Part shown: positions 19,295-28,785 of the stretch, piece after piece | Layout: every line of letters starts with the position of its first letter | Numbering within the stretch: position 1 is the first letter of the stretch | Assembly (NCBI GenBank): GCA_937863225.1 | Contig: CALMEI010000011.1 | Span: forward strand, 46,373-110,372 | Direction: 5' to 3' | Origin: an uncultured Polaromonas sp. | GTDB taxonomy: Bacteria; Pseudomonadota; Gammaproteobacteria; Burkholderiales; Burkholderiaceae_C | Length of the DNA stretch: 64,000 nt | The notes under the pieces: generated by a model | The model's database searches: none | The model's input: the letters and a program-made list of their open reading frames with translations, nothing else | Told to the model about the DNA's origin: nothing | Made by a program: the position numbers and the translations under genes

Positions 19295-20353
19295 CTAAGG
19301 TAACAAACTCAATGCTTGCATATAACCCGCCTGCACCATTAACTCATCCCAATCTGTTTCAGGTGTGCTGGGCAATAGATTTAAACGACGCAATTCGCTG
19401 GCCTCAGAAGGTTGCCAATGTGCTTTGACTTGTGCTTCTGCCATGCCATCAATCAAATCGTCCACAGCTTGCCCAGAATCAATGGATTGGTTGCAAAGCA
19501 ATACCATGTCGCATCCGGCACTTAAGGCTGCCATCGCGGCTTCTGTGTAACTAACTGGTTTTCCGTCGATAACGCGTGCGCCTGCCATGCTCAGGTCATC
19601 ACTAAAAATAGCGCCTGTAAACTGGCACTGCCTACGCAAAATATCTTCCAACCATGTTGAGGAAAACCCAGCAGGCTTGTTATCTACTTTGGAATAAATC
19701 ACATGAGCGGGCATCACACTGGCTAAGCAGCTATTGAGCCAGGTGTAGGGGGCAGCATCGTCAGCCATGATTTTTTTCATGCTGCGATGGTCAATAGGTA
19801 TGTCGGTGTGCGAATCAGCTTTCACAAAGCCATGCCCAGGAAAATGTTTGCCGCAATTTGCCATGCCACTTTGCAGCAAACCATGCATCAAGCTTTTGGC
19901 CAGTAATGCTGTAACGCGTGCATCGCGATGAAACGAGCGGTCCCCAATGACACTGCTTTCGCCATAATCCAAATCCAACACGGGCGTGAAACTCAAATCA
20001 ACACCGCACGCACGCAACTCCGCACCTAAAACATAGCCGCATGCTGTAGCCGAATTGGTGGCATGCATGGCGTCCTTCATCCACAAGTCCCCTAGAGCTC
20101 GCATGGGCGGCAAGTGGGTGAACCCATCGGTTTTAAATCGCTGAACGCGCCCTCCCTCATGGTCCACACATATCAGTAAATCGGTGCGTATATTTTTGAT
20201 GCTGGCGCACAAATGGGTCAATTGCTCGCGATTTTGCCAATTGCGTGCGAACAAAATCAAGCCACCTACCAGCGGGTGTTGCAAGCGCTGTCGGTCAATT
20301 TTGGAAAGGACAGTCCCCGCTATATCAATGATTAGGGGCGCATGTTGGTTCAT
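19295..20353 (-). CDS. nagZ: Beta-N-acetylhexosaminidase, cell-wall recycling
   Basis: 352 residues of glycoside hydrolase family 3. The signature CGKHFPGHGFVKADSHTDIP contains the catalytic His-Asp dyad loop; FSDDLSMAGA holds the nucleophile Asp, and CVDHEGGRVQRF is the substrate-binding region. NagZ is cytosolic and removes GlcNAc from muropeptides after import. AmpD, the amidase that acts on the same fragments, is encoded 2.7 kb away (23075), so the window holds two steps of peptidoglycan recycling. Confidence 0.94.
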   Translation of the reverse strand: MNQHAPLIIDIAGTVLSKIDRQRLQHPLVGGLILFARNWQNREQLTHLCASIKNIRTDLLICVDHEGGRVQRFKTDGFTHLPPMRALGDLWMKDAMHATNSATACGYVLGAELRACGVDLSFTPVLDLDYGESSVIGDRSFHRDARVTALLAKSLMHGLLQSGMANCGKHFPGHGFVKADSHTDIPIDHRSMKKIMADDAAPYTWLNSCLASVMPAHVIYSKVDNKPAGFSSTWLEDILRRQCQFTGAIFSDDLSMAGARVIDGKPVSYTEAAMAALSAGCDMVLLCNQSIDSGQAVDDLIDGMAEAQVKAHWQPSEASELRRLNLLPSTPETDWDELMVQAGYMQALSLLP

Positions 20354-20400
20354 AGTGAATGCCTAAATATGGGTGAGTATCATGCGCGTTGGAGTTTTGA

Positions 20401-20451
20401 GATGCTATACATTCAATAGCACTATAGGCAATAAATATGCCGCCTATAGCC
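20401..20451 (-). repeat. 51-bp dispersed repeat, copy B
   Basis: Minus-strand copy of the seven-member family, in the gap between nagZ and ffh. This is the most symmetric copy: on the minus strand CTATAGGC and GCCTATAG form a perfect 8-bp inverted repeat in the left half, and TGCTAT ... ATAGCA forms a second hairpin in the right half. Confidence 0.75.
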
Positions 20452-20491
20452 TGAAAACATATATAAAATAATTACCTATCACTAAAAACAT

Positions 20492-21874
20492 CTAAAACGG
20501 CATTTTGGGCATACCCTTCATGCCGCCCAACTTTTTCATCATCTTCATCATGCCGCCGCCGCTCATTTTCTTCATCATGCCTTGCATTTGTTCAAACTCA
20601 TTGAGCATGCGATTGACCTCTTGTACATGCACGCCTGCGCCTGCTGCAATGCGGCGTTTTCGGGTGGCTTTGATCAAGTCTGGCTTGCGTCGTTCTAAGG
20701 GGGTCATGGACAAAATAATGCCTTCCTTGCGTCGCATGTCTTTTTCGGCCTTGCCCATGTCAACTTGACCTGCTTTGGCAGCCAGTTGTGATGGCAGTTT
20801 ATCCATCATGCTGGCCAAGCCACCCATTTGTTTCATTTGCTGCAATTGGCCTAAGAAATCGTTCAAGTCAAAACTTTTCCCACTCTTAACTTTTTCAGCC
20901 AGCTTTTGCGCAGCAGCCACATCGACTCCTGATGTCACTTGCTCGACCAAGGCCAAAATATCGCCCATACCCAACACGCGACCAGCGTGGCGTTCAGCAT
21001 CAAACACTTCCAAGCCATCGAGCTTTTCGGATACACCTGCAAACTTGATGGGTGCGCCAGTGATGTGGCGTACGGACAGCGCAGCACCGCCGCGAGAGTC
21101 GCCATCCAACTTGGTCAAAATGATGCCTGTCAGTGGCAGTGCATCTTTAAAGGCTTTGGCAGTGTTGATGGCGTCTTGCCCTTGCATGGCATCGACCACA
21201 AACAGGGTTTCAATCGGATTCAGCGCCGCATGCAGTTCACGTATCTCATTCATCAGCACTTCATCAATACCCAAGCGTCCTGCGGTGTCAACCAACAGAA
21301 CATCAAAGTGGTGTTTTTTGGCGTAATCTAGCGCAGCAAACGCAATGTCGCGTGGCTTCTGATCGGCACTGCTAGGAAACCATTCAGCCCCCACTTGCGC
21401 GGTGACTGTTTTTAATTGCTCAATCGCTGCCGGGCGGTATACGTCACCAGAGACGGTTAACACTTTCTTTTTGCGCTTTTCAATTAAATGTTTGGCAAGC
21501 TTGGCGGTGGTGGTGGTTTTACCAGCACCTTGCAAGCCAGCCATCAGTATCACGGCAGGGGGTTGGGCGGCCAGATTTAAATCGCTCACCGTGGTGCTGC
21601 CAATGTCATTGCCAGCCATGGTGGCAATCAGCTCTTTATTGACTACCGCAACCAAGGCTTGACCAGGGCTTAAAGAACCAACAACTTCTTGACCTAGAGC
21701 TTTTTCTTTGACTCGTGCAATGAAATCACGCACCACGGGCAATGCCACGTCGGCCTCCAATAGTGCCAGCCGTACTTCACGCAACATGTCTTGCACGTTG
21801 GATTCCGTCATGCGCGCTTGACCGCGCATTTGTTTAACCAGTTGTGACAGCTTGTCTGTGAGTAACGATGCCAT
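20492..21874 (-). CDS. ffh: Signal recognition particle protein
   Basis: 460 residues. NG GTPase domain with GLQGAGKTTTTAKLAKHL (P-loop), DTAGRLGIDEVLM, LTKLDGDSRGGAAL; C-terminal M domain rich in methionine, including RMLNEFEQMQGMMKKMSGGG and a Met/Lys/Gly tail, which binds signal sequences and 4.5S RNA. Targets membrane proteins to SecYEG. Divergent from the CcsA-like gene, the usual ffh neighbour in proteobacteria. Confidence 0.97.
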   Translation of the reverse strand: MASLLTDKLSQLVKQMRGQARMTESNVQDMLREVRLALLEADVALPVVRDFIARVKEKALGQEVVGSLSPGQALVAVVNKELIATMAGNDIGSTTVSDLNLAAQPPAVILMAGLQGAGKTTTTAKLAKHLIEKRKKKVLTVSGDVYRPAAIEQLKTVTAQVGAEWFPSSADQKPRDIAFAALDYAKKHHFDVLLVDTAGRLGIDEVLMNEIRELHAALNPIETLFVVDAMQGQDAINTAKAFKDALPLTGIILTKLDGDSRGGAALSVRHITGAPIKFAGVSEKLDGLEVFDAERHAGRVLGMGDILALVEQVTSGVDVAAAQKLAEKVKSGKSFDLNDFLGQLQQMKQMGGLASMMDKLPSQLAAKAGQVDMGKAEKDMRRKEGIILSMTPLERRKPDLIKATRKRRIAAGAGVHVQEVNRMLNEFEQMQGMMKKMSGGGMMKMMKKLGGMKGMPKMPF

Positions 21875-21955
21875 AAGGTTTGAAGATCAGGTAAATATTA
21901 AAAAGAGTCGAATGAAATCAGTGCAAATGAGGACATGAACGGCTAAACTGTAGGG

Positions 21956-22792
21956 ATGATTTTAGCGACTACCGCCACAGTTTCAGCCAGCAGTCTTTTT
22001 TTAAGTCTGGGGGTCGCTGTAACCTACGCCATAGCCATGTATGCAGGCGAGCGAGGAACAGTCATTGCGACGCGACGTGTTTTGTGGATTGCTTGGTTTT
22101 TACACGCTGTGTTGCTAGCTTGGTCGATGCTGGGTCTGTCGCCCGCAGAGGTACCGCATTTTGGGTTTGCTTCCGCTTTATCAGTCACTGCATGGCTGAT
22201 GCTGACGGTTTATTTAATTGAAAGTCATCTTTACCCCCAACTCAAGGCGGTATGGGCGTTTGCAGGTTTGGCTGCTGTAACGGTGCTGATGTCTTTGGCG
22301 TTTCCTGGGCAAGTTTTGCACCATACCGTGACACCATGGTTGCCTTTGCATTGGGCGTTGGGATTGGCTTCATATGGTTTATTTGCTGCTGCGGTTGTTC
22401 ATGCTTGGTTGATGATGCGCGCTGAATCACACATGCGTACATTGCCAAACGTGGGTATTAGCGAAAACAGTGGCTTGCCCTTGCTCACCTTAGAACGATT
22501 GACATTTCGATTCATCTTGGCGGGCTTCGTTTTGTTAACCGCAACTTTATTGGTTGGTTGGTTATTCAGTGAAACTCTATACGGAGCCGGAAAAGTTTGG
22601 CAGTGGAATCATAAAACCATATTCTCAGTGCTGGCATGGCTGGCTTTTGCAATATTACTGATTGGACGTGCGCGCTTAGGTTGGCGTGGTCGTACAGCGG
22701 TTCGGGTTTTATACAGCGCTGCCGCTTTATTGTTGCTGGCTTATGTTGGCTCGCGCTTTGTGCTGGAAGTTTTATTGGGGCGAGTGGCATGA
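21956..22792 (+). CDS. CcsA/YpjD-like inner-membrane protein (cytochrome c assembly family)
   Basis: 278 residues with about eight membrane segments. Contains HWALGLASYGLFAAAVVHAWLM, which resembles the heme-handling helices of CcsA/HemX-type proteins, and WQWNHKTIFSVLAW with conserved Trp and His residues. The family is annotated as cytochrome c biogenesis or YpjD/CorE. The gene commonly sits divergent from ffh, as here. Real function is not established: it is shorter than CcsA and lacks the full tryptophan-rich WWD motif. It overlaps the next gene by 4 bp (ATGA). Confidence 0.78.
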   Translation: MILATTATVSASSLFLSLGVAVTYAIAMYAGERGTVIATRRVLWIAWFLHAVLLAWSMLGLSPAEVPHFGFASALSVTAWLMLTVYLIESHLYPQLKAVWAFAGLAAVTVLMSLAFPGQVLHHTVTPWLPLHWALGLASYGLFAAAVVHAWLMMRAESHMRTLPNVGISENSGLPLLTLERLTFRFILAGFVLLTATLLVGWLFSETLYGAGKVWQWNHKTIFSVLAWLAFAILLIGRARLGWRGRTAVRVLYSAAALLLLAYVGSRFVLEVLLGRVA

Positions 22793-23049
22793 AATTTCTC
22801 GTTGTTTTTGCGTTTATCTTCGTGGCTGTCTGGTTGTGGCGCAACACAAGAAAAGAATTACTTCAAAACCGCAATGATGAAATGATGCAGGAGAAAACTC
22901 GAACAGTGTCCAAGCAACAAATGGTTGCTTGTGCGCATTGTGGTGTTCATTTACCGCAGTCAGATGCGTTACCAAGTCCGGATGGTTTGGGTGGGGCACC
23001 TTGGTTTTGCTCAGCAGAACACCGTAAGTTGGGCGCATTAAAAAGGTAG
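22789..23049 (+). CDS. Small PP0621-family protein with zinc-ribbon-like cysteines
   Basis: 86 residues. An N-terminal membrane segment (FLVVFAFIFVAVWLW) is followed by a charged linker and a C-terminal motif VACAHCGVHLPQ ... WFCSAEHR, a C-x2-C ... C-x3-H pattern that could bind zinc. The family is conserved next to ffh and ccsA-like genes in beta- and gammaproteobacteria; its function is unknown. Start at 22789 overlaps the upstream stop (ATGA), which argues for coupled translation; the frame is open further upstream but would run inside the ccsA-like gene. Confidence 0.8.
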   Translation: MKFLVVFAFIFVAVWLWRNTRKELLQNRNDEMMQEKTRTVSKQQMVACAHCGVHLPQSDALPSPDGLGGAPWFCSAEHRKLGALKR

Positions 23050-23074
23050 TTTATGCAATCCATCGGGTCAAATC

Positions 23075-23623
23075 ATGCCATTGACTGACGCTCAGCCTTG
23101 GCAAGATGGTTGGTACAGGTTTGCCAGAAGACTAGACTCGCCCAATTTTGGCGATCGTCCACGGGACACAAAGGTTGATCTCATCGTTATCCATTCTATT
23201 AGTTTGCCACCAGGTCGGTTCGGTGGTGATGAGGTTCAACAGTTGTTTACCAACACTTTGGATTGGGATGCGCACCCTTACTTTGACAGCATACGGGGTG
23301 CTGAAGTTTCGGCACATTTCTATATTCGCCGCAACGGTGATTTATGGCAGTTTGTGAGTTGCGATAGACGCGCATGGCATGCTGGAAAATCCGAGTTCAA
23401 TGGTCGAGAAAATTGCAATGATTTTTCAGTGGGCATTGAACTGGAAGGCTTGGAGGGTGACATTTTTGAAACCGATCAATATGAAACTCTGATCAGTCTG
23501 TGTGGTGCTTTAAAACAAAACTACCCAATTGTTGATGTGACAGGGCATGAACATGTTGCGGCTGGACGTAAAGCTGATCCTGGAAAAGGTTTTGATTGGT
23601 CGTACTTGTTGCGCGCCATATGA
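23075..23623 (+). CDS. ampD: 1,6-anhydro-N-acetylmuramyl-L-alanine amidase
   Basis: 182 residues of the amidase_2 fold. Zinc ligands fit the family: His in LIVIHSISLPPG, His in VTGHEHVAAGRK and Asp in KADPG; GIELEG provides the conserved Glu. It is cytosolic and cleaves the stem peptide from anhydromuropeptides. Length equals E. coli AmpD. Together with nagZ it supports active murein recycling. Its stop is 228 bp before nrdA. Confidence 0.95.
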   Translation: MPLTDAQPWQDGWYRFARRLDSPNFGDRPRDTKVDLIVIHSISLPPGRFGGDEVQQLFTNTLDWDAHPYFDSIRGAEVSAHFYIRRNGDLWQFVSCDRRAWHAGKSEFNGRENCNDFSVGIELEGLEGDIFETDQYETLISLCGALKQNYPIVDVTGHEHVAAGRKADPGKGFDWSYLLRAI

Positions 23624-23718
23624 ATTCAAGGCGCCTTGCTATAGATTAAAACGTTTGAAAAATTGTCAGAAAACGACACTTTTTCCCGGTTTTGATGTAA
23701 ACTGAATGTCGGTCAAAA

Positions 23719-23734
23719 ACACTACCTATAGTGT
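23719..23734 (+). promoter_or_regulatory. NrdR box 1
   Basis: ACACTACCTATAGTGT is a 16-bp near-palindrome matching the NrdR box consensus (acaCwAtATaTwGtgt), placed upstream of nrdA. Its start is 31 bp from that of the second box, close to three helical turns, the arrangement needed for cooperative NrdR binding. Confidence 0.85.
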
Positions 23735-23749
23735 TTGGGGCTGGACAAA

Positions 23750-23765
23750 ACACCAAATGTAGTGT
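23750..23765 (+). promoter_or_regulatory. NrdR box 2
   Basis: ACACCAAATGTAGTGT, the second 16-bp NrdR box, 15 bp after the first. NrdR with bound dATP/ATP would repress nrdAB here. No nrdR gene lies in the window. Confidence 0.83.
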
Positions 23766-23851
23766 TTTAAGAACTGTCTATCTGCAGCTTAAAACATTAA
23801 AAAATATAGCTATAACGTAAGACAAATACAAAGCATCAGAGGACATCAGCA

Positions 23852-26782
23852 ATGCAGCACGCAGCTACAAATACAACTAACACGACTCCTTTGGGCTTTA
23901 TGCAAGCCTCATCACTAAGAGAAGATAGGTTGGAAGACAGGGGTGCACAAACCCTAGACAATTATCAAATCATTCGACGCAATGGCGCTGTGGTTCCCTT
24001 TGAGCCAAGCAAGATTGCTGTCGCAGTGATGAAAGCATTTTTGGCTGTTCACGGCACACAAGGTGCGGCATCTGCCAGTGTGCGCGATACGGTTGACGGA
24101 CTGACACAAGCTGTCATACGTGCATTGATGCGTTCAAGGCCAGGCGGGGGCACATTCCACATTGAAGATGTGCAAGACCAAGTTGAATTGGGATTGATGC
24201 GCGGTGGTCACCATGAAGTGGCGAGATCTTATGTTTTGTACCGTGAAAAGCGCGCGCAAGAGCGCGCCAAAATACGTGCAGATGAGGCTGTTGCGGCACC
24301 CACCGCACCAGCCTTGCATGTCATGGATGGTGGCGAACGTGTTGTATTGGACTTGCAAGGTCTGAATCACCTTATCACATCAGCCTGCGCTGGTTTGGGC
24401 AACGATGTGCAGCCTGAACCCATCATGGCAGAGACGTTGCGTAATTTGTATGACGGTGTACCCATGGACGAGGTCTACAAAGCATCCATCATGGCAACCC
24501 GTACCCTAATTGAAAGTGAGCCAGATTACACCTATGTCACGGCGCGTTTGTTACTGCATACCATCCGTCGAGAAATTTTGGGCGGCGAAGTATTTCAAGA
24601 AGACATGACAACGCGATATGCTGAATACTTTCCTCAATTCATTAAAACTGGCGTACAGCATGAGTTGTTGGATGAGAAGTTGTTGCAATTTGATTTGGCC
24701 CGTTTGGGAGCAGCGCTTAAGCCAGAGCAAGATTTGAAGTTTGATTATTTGGGTCTGCAAACTTTGTATGATCGTTATTTTTTGCATGTGCGTAAAAAGC
24801 GTATTGAATTGCCGCAAGCTTTTTTCATGCGAGTGGCGATGGGTTTGTCCCTGAATGAGGCTGACCGGGAAGCGCGAGCCATTGAGTTTTACAACGTGCT
24901 GTCGTCATTCGACTTCATGTCAAGTACGCCGACGCTTTTTAACAGTGGAACGCGCCGATCCCAATTGTCTTCTTGCTATCTGTCAACTGTTCCAGATGAT
25001 TTGGATGGAATATATGAGTTGATTAAAGAAAATGCGCTGCTCTCTAAATATGCAGGCGGTTTGGGTAACGACTGGACGCGTGTTCGTGCCTTGGGGGCGC
25101 ACATCAAAGGTACCAATGGTGAGTCACAAGGCGTTGTGCCATTTTTGAAAGTGGTGAACGATACAGCAGTGGCTGTGAATCAAGGCGGTAAGCGCAAAGG
25201 CGCAGTCTGTACGTACCTTGAGACTTGGCATTTGGATATGGAGGAGTTTTTAGAGCTTCGTAAAAATACGGGAGATGACCGTCGCCGCACGCACGATATG
25301 AACACGGCCAACTGGATTCCTGATTTGTTCATGCGACGTGTCATGGAAAAAGGTGAGTGGACACTGTTTTCTCCAAACGATGTGCCAGATCTGCATGACA
25401 AGTATGGAAAAGCATTTGAGACTGCCTATGTGGCATACGAAGCCAAAGCAGCGCGCGGCGAAATATCCCCGGCTAAAACGGTACAGGCGGCGGATATGTG
25501 GCGCAAGATGCTGACTATGCTGTTTGAAACAGGCCATCCTTGGATTACTTTCAAGGATCCATGCAACATTCGCTCACCACAACAACATGCAGGCGTGGTT
25601 CATTCCAGCAATTTATGTACTGAAATCACTTTGAATACCAGTGATACGGAGACGGCTGTTTGTAATCTTGGGTCTGTGAACTTGGTACAACATTTACGCA
25701 ATGGTCAAATTGACCACGAAAAGTTGAAAAAAACCGTCACAACAGCAATGCGCATGTTGGACAACGTGATTGACATCAATTATTACGCTGTCAAGAAAGC
25801 GCGTGATTCAAATATGAAACACCGTCCTGTCGGATTGGGGTTGATGGGTTTCCAAGATTGCTTGTATGAAATGCGAGTGCCTTATGCAAGTCAAGAAGCG
25901 ATTGAGTTTGCAGATACATCTATGGAGGCAATCTGTTATTACGCCTACTGGGCATCCACTGATCTGGCAAAAGAACGAGGTAAATACGCCAGTTACAGAG
26001 GATCATTGTGGGACAAAGGCGTATTGCCATTGGATACGCTGGATTTGCTCGCCCAAGAGCGCGGTGGGTATGTTGAGGTGGATCGTTCAAGCACCCTGGA
26101 TTGGGAGGCACTGCGTAATAAAATTGCCCAAGATGGCATGCGCAATTCCAACTGTATCGCCATTGCACCCACGGCAACCATTTCCAACATCATTGGTGTT
26201 GATGCTTGTATTGAACCTTGTTTCGGTAATCTTTCCGTTAAATCCAACTTATCAGGTGAATTCACCATCATTAATGGACGCTTGGTGCATGATCTCAAAC
26301 GCTTGGGATTATGGGACGATGTGATGGTGGTTGACTTGAAGCACTACGATGGTTCATTGCGCCCCATTGATCGTGTGCCGCAAGATGTCAAAGCTTTGTA
26401 TGCAACTGCTTTTGAAATCGAGACGCAATGGATTGTTGAAGCTGCGGCTCGTCGCCAGAAATGGATTGATCAAGCGCAATCACTCAACATTTATATGGCA
26501 GGTGTATCCGGCAAAAAACTCGATGACACGTACAAACTTGCATGGTTGCGTGGTCTGAAGACGACTTATTATTTACGCACAGTTGGTGCGACGCATGCAG
26601 AAAAATCAACGGTGATGAATGGCCGTATGAACGCAGTGTCATCTGGATCAGATGCATCGCAAGCCAGTGGAATGAGTGCGCTAGAAGCTGCTGCTGCAGC
26701 GCAAAAACAAATGGCAAATATGCCAGCAACTGACATTAGATTTTGCGGTGTTGATGATCCAACATGTGAGTCCTGCCAATAA
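23852..26782 (+). CDS. nrdA: Class Ia ribonucleoside-diphosphate reductase alpha subunit
   Basis: 976 residues, longer than E. coli NrdA (761) by an N-terminal extension. The first ~40 residues are low complexity, then an ATP cone begins at NYQIIRRNGAVVPFEPSKIA, the allosteric activity site. Catalytic parts: SQLSSCYLST (redox Cys), SSNLCTEITLN (Asn, thiyl Cys, Glu), ETAVCNLGSVNL (second redox Cys), KTTYYLRTVGA (the Tyr-Tyr radical relay) and the C-terminal CESC pair that is reduced by thioredoxin. Two NrdR boxes upstream indicate repression by NrdR. nrdB follows after 96 bp. Confidence 0.97.
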   Translation: MQHAATNTTNTTPLGFMQASSLREDRLEDRGAQTLDNYQIIRRNGAVVPFEPSKIAVAVMKAFLAVHGTQGAASASVRDTVDGLTQAVIRALMRSRPGGGTFHIEDVQDQVELGLMRGGHHEVARSYVLYREKRAQERAKIRADEAVAAPTAPALHVMDGGERVVLDLQGLNHLITSACAGLGNDVQPEPIMAETLRNLYDGVPMDEVYKASIMATRTLIESEPDYTYVTARLLLHTIRREILGGEVFQEDMTTRYAEYFPQFIKTGVQHELLDEKLLQFDLARLGAALKPEQDLKFDYLGLQTLYDRYFLHVRKKRIELPQAFFMRVAMGLSLNEADREARAIEFYNVLSSFDFMSSTPTLFNSGTRRSQLSSCYLSTVPDDLDGIYELIKENALLSKYAGGLGNDWTRVRALGAHIKGTNGESQGVVPFLKVVNDTAVAVNQGGKRKGAVCTYLETWHLDMEEFLELRKNTGDDRRRTHDMNTANWIPDLFMRRVMEKGEWTLFSPNDVPDLHDKYGKAFETAYVAYEAKAARGEISPAKTVQAADMWRKMLTMLFETGHPWITFKDPCNIRSPQQHAGVVHSSNLCTEITLNTSDTETAVCNLGSVNLVQHLRNGQIDHEKLKKTVTTAMRMLDNVIDINYYAVKKARDSNMKHRPVGLGLMGFQDCLYEMRVPYASQEAIEFADTSMEAICYYAYWASTDLAKERGKYASYRGSLWDKGVLPLDTLDLLAQERGGYVEVDRSSTLDWEALRNKIAQDGMRNSNCIAIAPTATISNIIGVDACIEPCFGNLSVKSNLSGEFTIINGRLVHDLKRLGLWDDVMVVDLKHYDGSLRPIDRVPQDVKALYATAFEIETQWIVEAAARRQKWIDQAQSLNIYMAGVSGKKLDDTYKLAWLRGLKTTYYLRTVGATHAEKSTVMNGRMNAVSSGSDASQASGMSALEAAAAAQKQMANMPATDIRFCGVDDPTCESCQ

Positions 26783-26878
26783 TTTATAGTGCAAAAGTAC
26801 AACACATGAATGTGGTAATTCAAATAAAAACTTTTCTTTTTATTCGGCTGCTTTCATAATCAGAGAATTGGAACAATT

Positions 26879-28075
26879 ATGCTAACCTGGGAAGAAGATA
26901 CAAAGCCCACACTGTCGATAAATTCAAATAATGGTTTGCCCACAAACCGTTTGGCGGAAGTGCCAACTCAGTTTTCAGCAGCAATCGCAGCCACACCCCA
27001 ACCTATCAGTGTTCAAGCAGTCGCACAAAAATTAGTTGCTTCAGTGCCGCCTACCCACCAACGAATCAAGGCAGCAGACAAACGCATCATCAATGGCAAA
27101 ACCGATGTGAATCAGTTGGTGCCATTCAAGTACAAATGGGCTTGGGAAAAATATTTGGCTACTTGTGCAAACCATTGGATGCCACAAGAAGTGAATATGA
27201 CACGCGACATCGCGTTGTGGAAAAGTCCAAATGGATTAACAGAAGATGAAAGACGCTTGGTGAAGCGCAACTTGGGTTTTTTTGTTACCGCAGATTCTCT
27301 GGCAGCAAACAATATTGTTTTGGGTACCTATCGCCATATCACAGCACCTGAATGCCGTCAGTTTTTATTGCGTCAAGCTTTTGAAGAGGCGATTCACACG
27401 CACGCATATCAATACATCACAGAATCTTTGGGGCTGGATGAAGCTGAAATATTTAACGCATACAACGAAATCCAATCGATACGCGATAAAGATCAGTTCT
27501 TGATTCCATTCATCGAAGCCATCAGTGACCCCTTGTTTAAAACGGGTACACATGAAGCTGATCAGACCTTGTTGAAGTCCCTCATTGCTTTTGCTTGTTT
27601 GATGGAGGGTTTGTTCTTCTATGTGGGTTTCACTCAAATTTTGGCATTAGGTCGTCAAAACAAAATGACAGGTGCAGCTGAGCAATACCAATACATCTTG
27701 CGTGACGAATCAATGCACTGCAATTTTGGTATTGATTTAATCAACCAACTCAAACTAGAAAATCCTGGACTTTGGACGTCTGAGTTTAAGGCAGAGATTG
27801 TGGCCATGTTCCACCAAGCTGTTGAGTTGGAATATCGCTATGCTGAAGATACAATGCCACGTGGCGTATTGGGCATGAATGCTTCCATGTTCAAAGGATA
27901 TTTGCGCTACATTGCAAATCGTCGCGCAACGCAAATTGGTTTAGAAACGCTTTTTCCAAACGAAGAAAATCCATTCCCTTGGATGAGCGAGATGATTGAC
28001 TTGAAGAAAGAGCGCAACTTTTTTGAAACCCGTGTGATTGAATATCAATCAGGCGGTGCGCTTTCTTGGGATTGA
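26879..28075 (+). CDS. nrdB: Class Ia ribonucleoside-diphosphate reductase beta subunit
   Basis: 398 residues. The diiron ligands and radical tyrosine fit the family: [26 protein letters not shown] (Glu-x2-His and the Tyr), and [13 protein letters not shown] with the last His/Glu ligands. A ~60-residue N-terminal extension (to about KAADKRI) is low complexity and not found in E. coli NrdB. Forms the radical-storing partner of NrdA; both are under the upstream NrdR boxes. A pair of strong inverted repeats follows its stop. Confidence 0.96.
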   Translation: MLTWEEDTKPTLSINSNNGLPTNRLAEVPTQFSAAIAATPQPISVQAVAQKLVASVPPTHQRIKAADKRIINGKTDVNQLVPFKYKWAWEKYLATCANHWMPQEVNMTRDIALWKSPNGLTEDERRLVKRNLGFFVTADSLAANNIVLGTYRHITAPECRQFLLRQAFEEAIHTHAYQYITESLGLDEAEIFNAYNEIQSIRDKDQFLIPFIEAISDPLFKTGTHEADQTLLKSLIAFACLMEGLFFYVGFTQILALGRQNKMTGAAEQYQYILRDESMHCNFGIDLINQLKLENPGLWTSEFKAEIVAMFHQAVELEYRYAEDTMPRGVLGMNASMFKGYLRYIANRRATQIGLETLFPNEENPFPWMSEMIDLKKERNFFETRVIEYQSGGALSWD

Positions 28076-28085
28076 TTTTGAATTC

Positions 28086-28177
28086 GCATATAACATGGCC
28101 AATTACCGAAGAGCCAGGTCAGTTATATGCAAACCGTGTTTATGGCGTTGCGCGCTTCAATGTGGCGCAACACCATA
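28086..28177 (+). other. Tandem hairpins between nrdB and the H1-like gene
   Basis: Hairpin 1: GCATATAAC (28086-28094) with GTTATATGC (28122-28130), and an inner TGGC/GCCA pair. Hairpin 2: TATGGCGTTGCGC (28141-28153) with GCGCAACACCATA (28165-28177), 13 bp with one mismatch and an 11-base loop. Neither is followed by a U-tract. They may protect the 3' end of nrdAB mRNA or separate its expression from the next gene. Confidence 0.55.
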
Positions 28178-28242
28178 AATCATTTTGTGCAATAAAAACA
28201 AGCACAAAGTGCTCTTTGTAATGTGATCAAGGAGTAAATAAA

Positions 28243-28725
28243 ATGGCAACTGCGAAAAAACCGGCCGCAAAAAAGGCCCCAGCGAAGAAAGCCTCTGCAA
28301 AAAAAGTAGCGGCTAAAAAAGCACCAGCGAAAAAAGCTGCTGCGAAGAAAGCCCCTGCTAAAAAAGCAGCGGCTAAAAAAGCACCAGCGAAAAAAGCTGT
28401 AGCGAAGAAAGCCCCTGCAAAAAAAGTAGCGGCCAAGAAAGCACCAGCTAAAAAGCCGGCTGCTAAGAAAGCCCCAGCGAAAAAAGTAGCGGCCAAGAAA
28501 GCACCTGCTAAAAAAGCTGTAGCTAAAAAAGCGCCTGCTAAAAAAAAAGTAGCAGCTAAGAAAGCGCCTGCTAAAAAAAAAGTAGCAGCTAAGAAGGCAC
28601 CTGCTAAAAAGGCTGCTAAAAAGCCAGCCCCTAAAGCTGCGCCCAAGCCTGCACCTGCACCTGCGGCTCAGACTACACTGAGTCCGCAAGCAGCATGGCC
28701 ATTCCCAACGGCGAAAAAACCGTAA
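28243..28725 (+). CDS. Histone H1-like DNA-binding protein (Lys/Ala/Pro repeats)
   Basis: 160 residues, about 125 of them built from a 10-residue unit of the type [10 protein letters not shown] (30 bp), degenerating toward the C-terminus, which ends in a Pro/Ala stretch and TAKKP. This composition is that of bacterial histone H1-like proteins such as Bordetella BpH1 and the tail of AlgP. It should bind and compact DNA non-specifically. A strong ribosome-binding site (AAGGAG at 28229-28234) precedes the ATG. Repeat number probably varies between strains through slippage. A terminator follows 60 bp after the stop. A long antisense frame here is an artefact of the repeats. Confidence 0.88.
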   Translation: MATAKKPAAKKAPAKKASAKKVAAKKAPAKKAAAKKAPAKKAAAKKAPAKKAVAKKAPAKKVAAKKAPAKKPAAKKAPAKKVAAKKAPAKKAVAKKAPAKKKVAAKKAPAKKKVAAKKAPAKKAAKKPAPKAAPKPAPAPAAQTTLSPQAAWPFPTAKKP

Positions 28726-28785
28726 GAATAAACTTTGGCTGGTAAGTAGATGGGTTGATATTTAACGATTAACCTTAGAGGAATA

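Noticed and set aside
20775..21326. 183-residue open frame antisense to ffh
   Set aside because: Lies fully within a conserved gene on the other strand, with no homology or ribosome-binding site.
28180..28689. Long antisense open frames over the H1-like gene (up to 169 residues, Phe/Ala/Gly-rich, looking hydrophobic)
   Set aside because: They are the mirror of the lysine/alanine codon repeats, lack a ribosome-binding site and have no sensible membrane-protein composition.
28227..28725. H1-like repeat region as a CRISPR-like or satellite array
   Set aside because: Units are contiguous, without spacers, and are in frame as codons.
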